Source: Nematostella vectensis
Taxonomy: Eukaryota > Cnidaria > Anthozoa > Actiniaria > Edwardsiidae
Assembly (NCBI RefSeq): GCF_932526225.1
Contig: NC_064042.1
Location: 13,839,040 to 13,903,039 of the forward strand
Reading direction: 5' to 3'
DNA length: 64,000 nt
The notes beneath the pieces were generated by a model, which did no database searches, had not been told where the DNA came from, and saw only the letters and a list, made by a program, of their open reading frames with translations. Of the stretch, positions 63,655 to 64,000 are shown one piece after another (position 1 is the stretch's first letter; every line of letters starts with the position of its first letter). The translations under genes were made by a program, and so were the position numbers.

Positions 63655-64000
63655 CGATTAAGTCGTATGCGACTTGCCCTCAACACCTCTATCACTCAAT
63701 ACGTAGAGTGTAAATCATCCCACGACTCGCTACGACGCAACACATCTATCTCTCAAGTCGTAAAATGTAAATCAACCCACAACTCGCTACGAAGCAACAC
63801 CTCTAGCACTCAAGTCGTAGAGTGTAAATTAGCCCACGACTCGCTAAGACGCAACAACTCTATCACTCAAGCCGTAGAGTGTAAATCAGTCCACGACTCG
63901 CTATGACGCAACACCTCTATCACTCAAGTCGTAGAGTGTAAATTAGCCCACGACTCGCTAAGACGCAACAACTCTATCACTCAAGTCGTAGAATGTAAAT
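63655..64000. repeat. About 58-bp tandem array at the window end
   Basis: At least five units with CACTCAAGTCGTAGAGTGTA, CCCACGACTCGCTAAGACGC and AACACCTCTAT. The motif GTCGTAGAGTGTAAATC also occurs in the MITE-like copy at 13489-13668, so the array probably grew from that element. It continues beyond the window. Confidence 0.82.

Overview
This is a eukaryotic nuclear window, most likely from an anthozoan cnidarian (sea anemone or coral type). That is an inference from the large discoidin/REJ/polycystin gene, short exons in small introns, and the mobile elements present; the species cannot be fixed from the sequence alone. Two host genes converge on a gene-poor stretch at about 16.1-19.1 kb. 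On the + strand, 1-15828 holds the last 11 exons of a ciliary coiled-coil protein best matched to CFAP44. On the - strand, 63261 down to 19111 holds 28 exons, every junction in phase, of a giant polycystin-1-like receptor/channel: eight F5/8 type C (discoidin) domains, one thrombospondin type 1 repeat, about seven PKD-type repeats, REJ, GAIN/GPS, PLAT and the polycystin channel. About 3,880 residues are encoded here and the N-terminus is not resolved.

Three autonomous-type mobile elements sit in introns. (1) 3949-11497 is a tyrosine-recombinase retrotransposon of the DIRS/Ngaro type: gag-like ORF, RT-RNase H, recombinase, and split direct repeats in the order A1-ORFs-B1-A2-B2. (2) Its recombinase gene is interrupted near the 3' end by a 5'-truncated non-LTR retrotransposon on the opposite strand (about 7816-10375). 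(3) 43843-57195 is a 13.35-kb Polinton/Maverick-like virus-like element with terminal inverted repeats and a 6-bp target duplication AAGGAT. It carries a PolB-like polymerase joined to an SF1 helicase and an HNH-like end, an rve integrase, a packaging-type ATPase, a double-jelly-roll-type major capsid candidate and several unrecognised proteins. Most of its genes are broken by stops and frameshifts. It is more GC-rich than the flanking introns.

The most unusual host feature is a set of tandem-repeat arrays whose unit contains the adjoining splice site. At least five junctions (12135, 13271, 33899, 36973, 41668) lie at the edge of a minisatellite that repeats the 5' or 3' splice-site sequence, in some cases with several bases of exon. 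The array at 1099 is a weaker, pyrimidine-tract case. The 2.3-kb array at about 34680-36972 is made almost entirely of consensus-like donors when read on the gene's strand. Several MITE or foldback families and a decayed tRNA-Met(CAT) cluster fill other introns.
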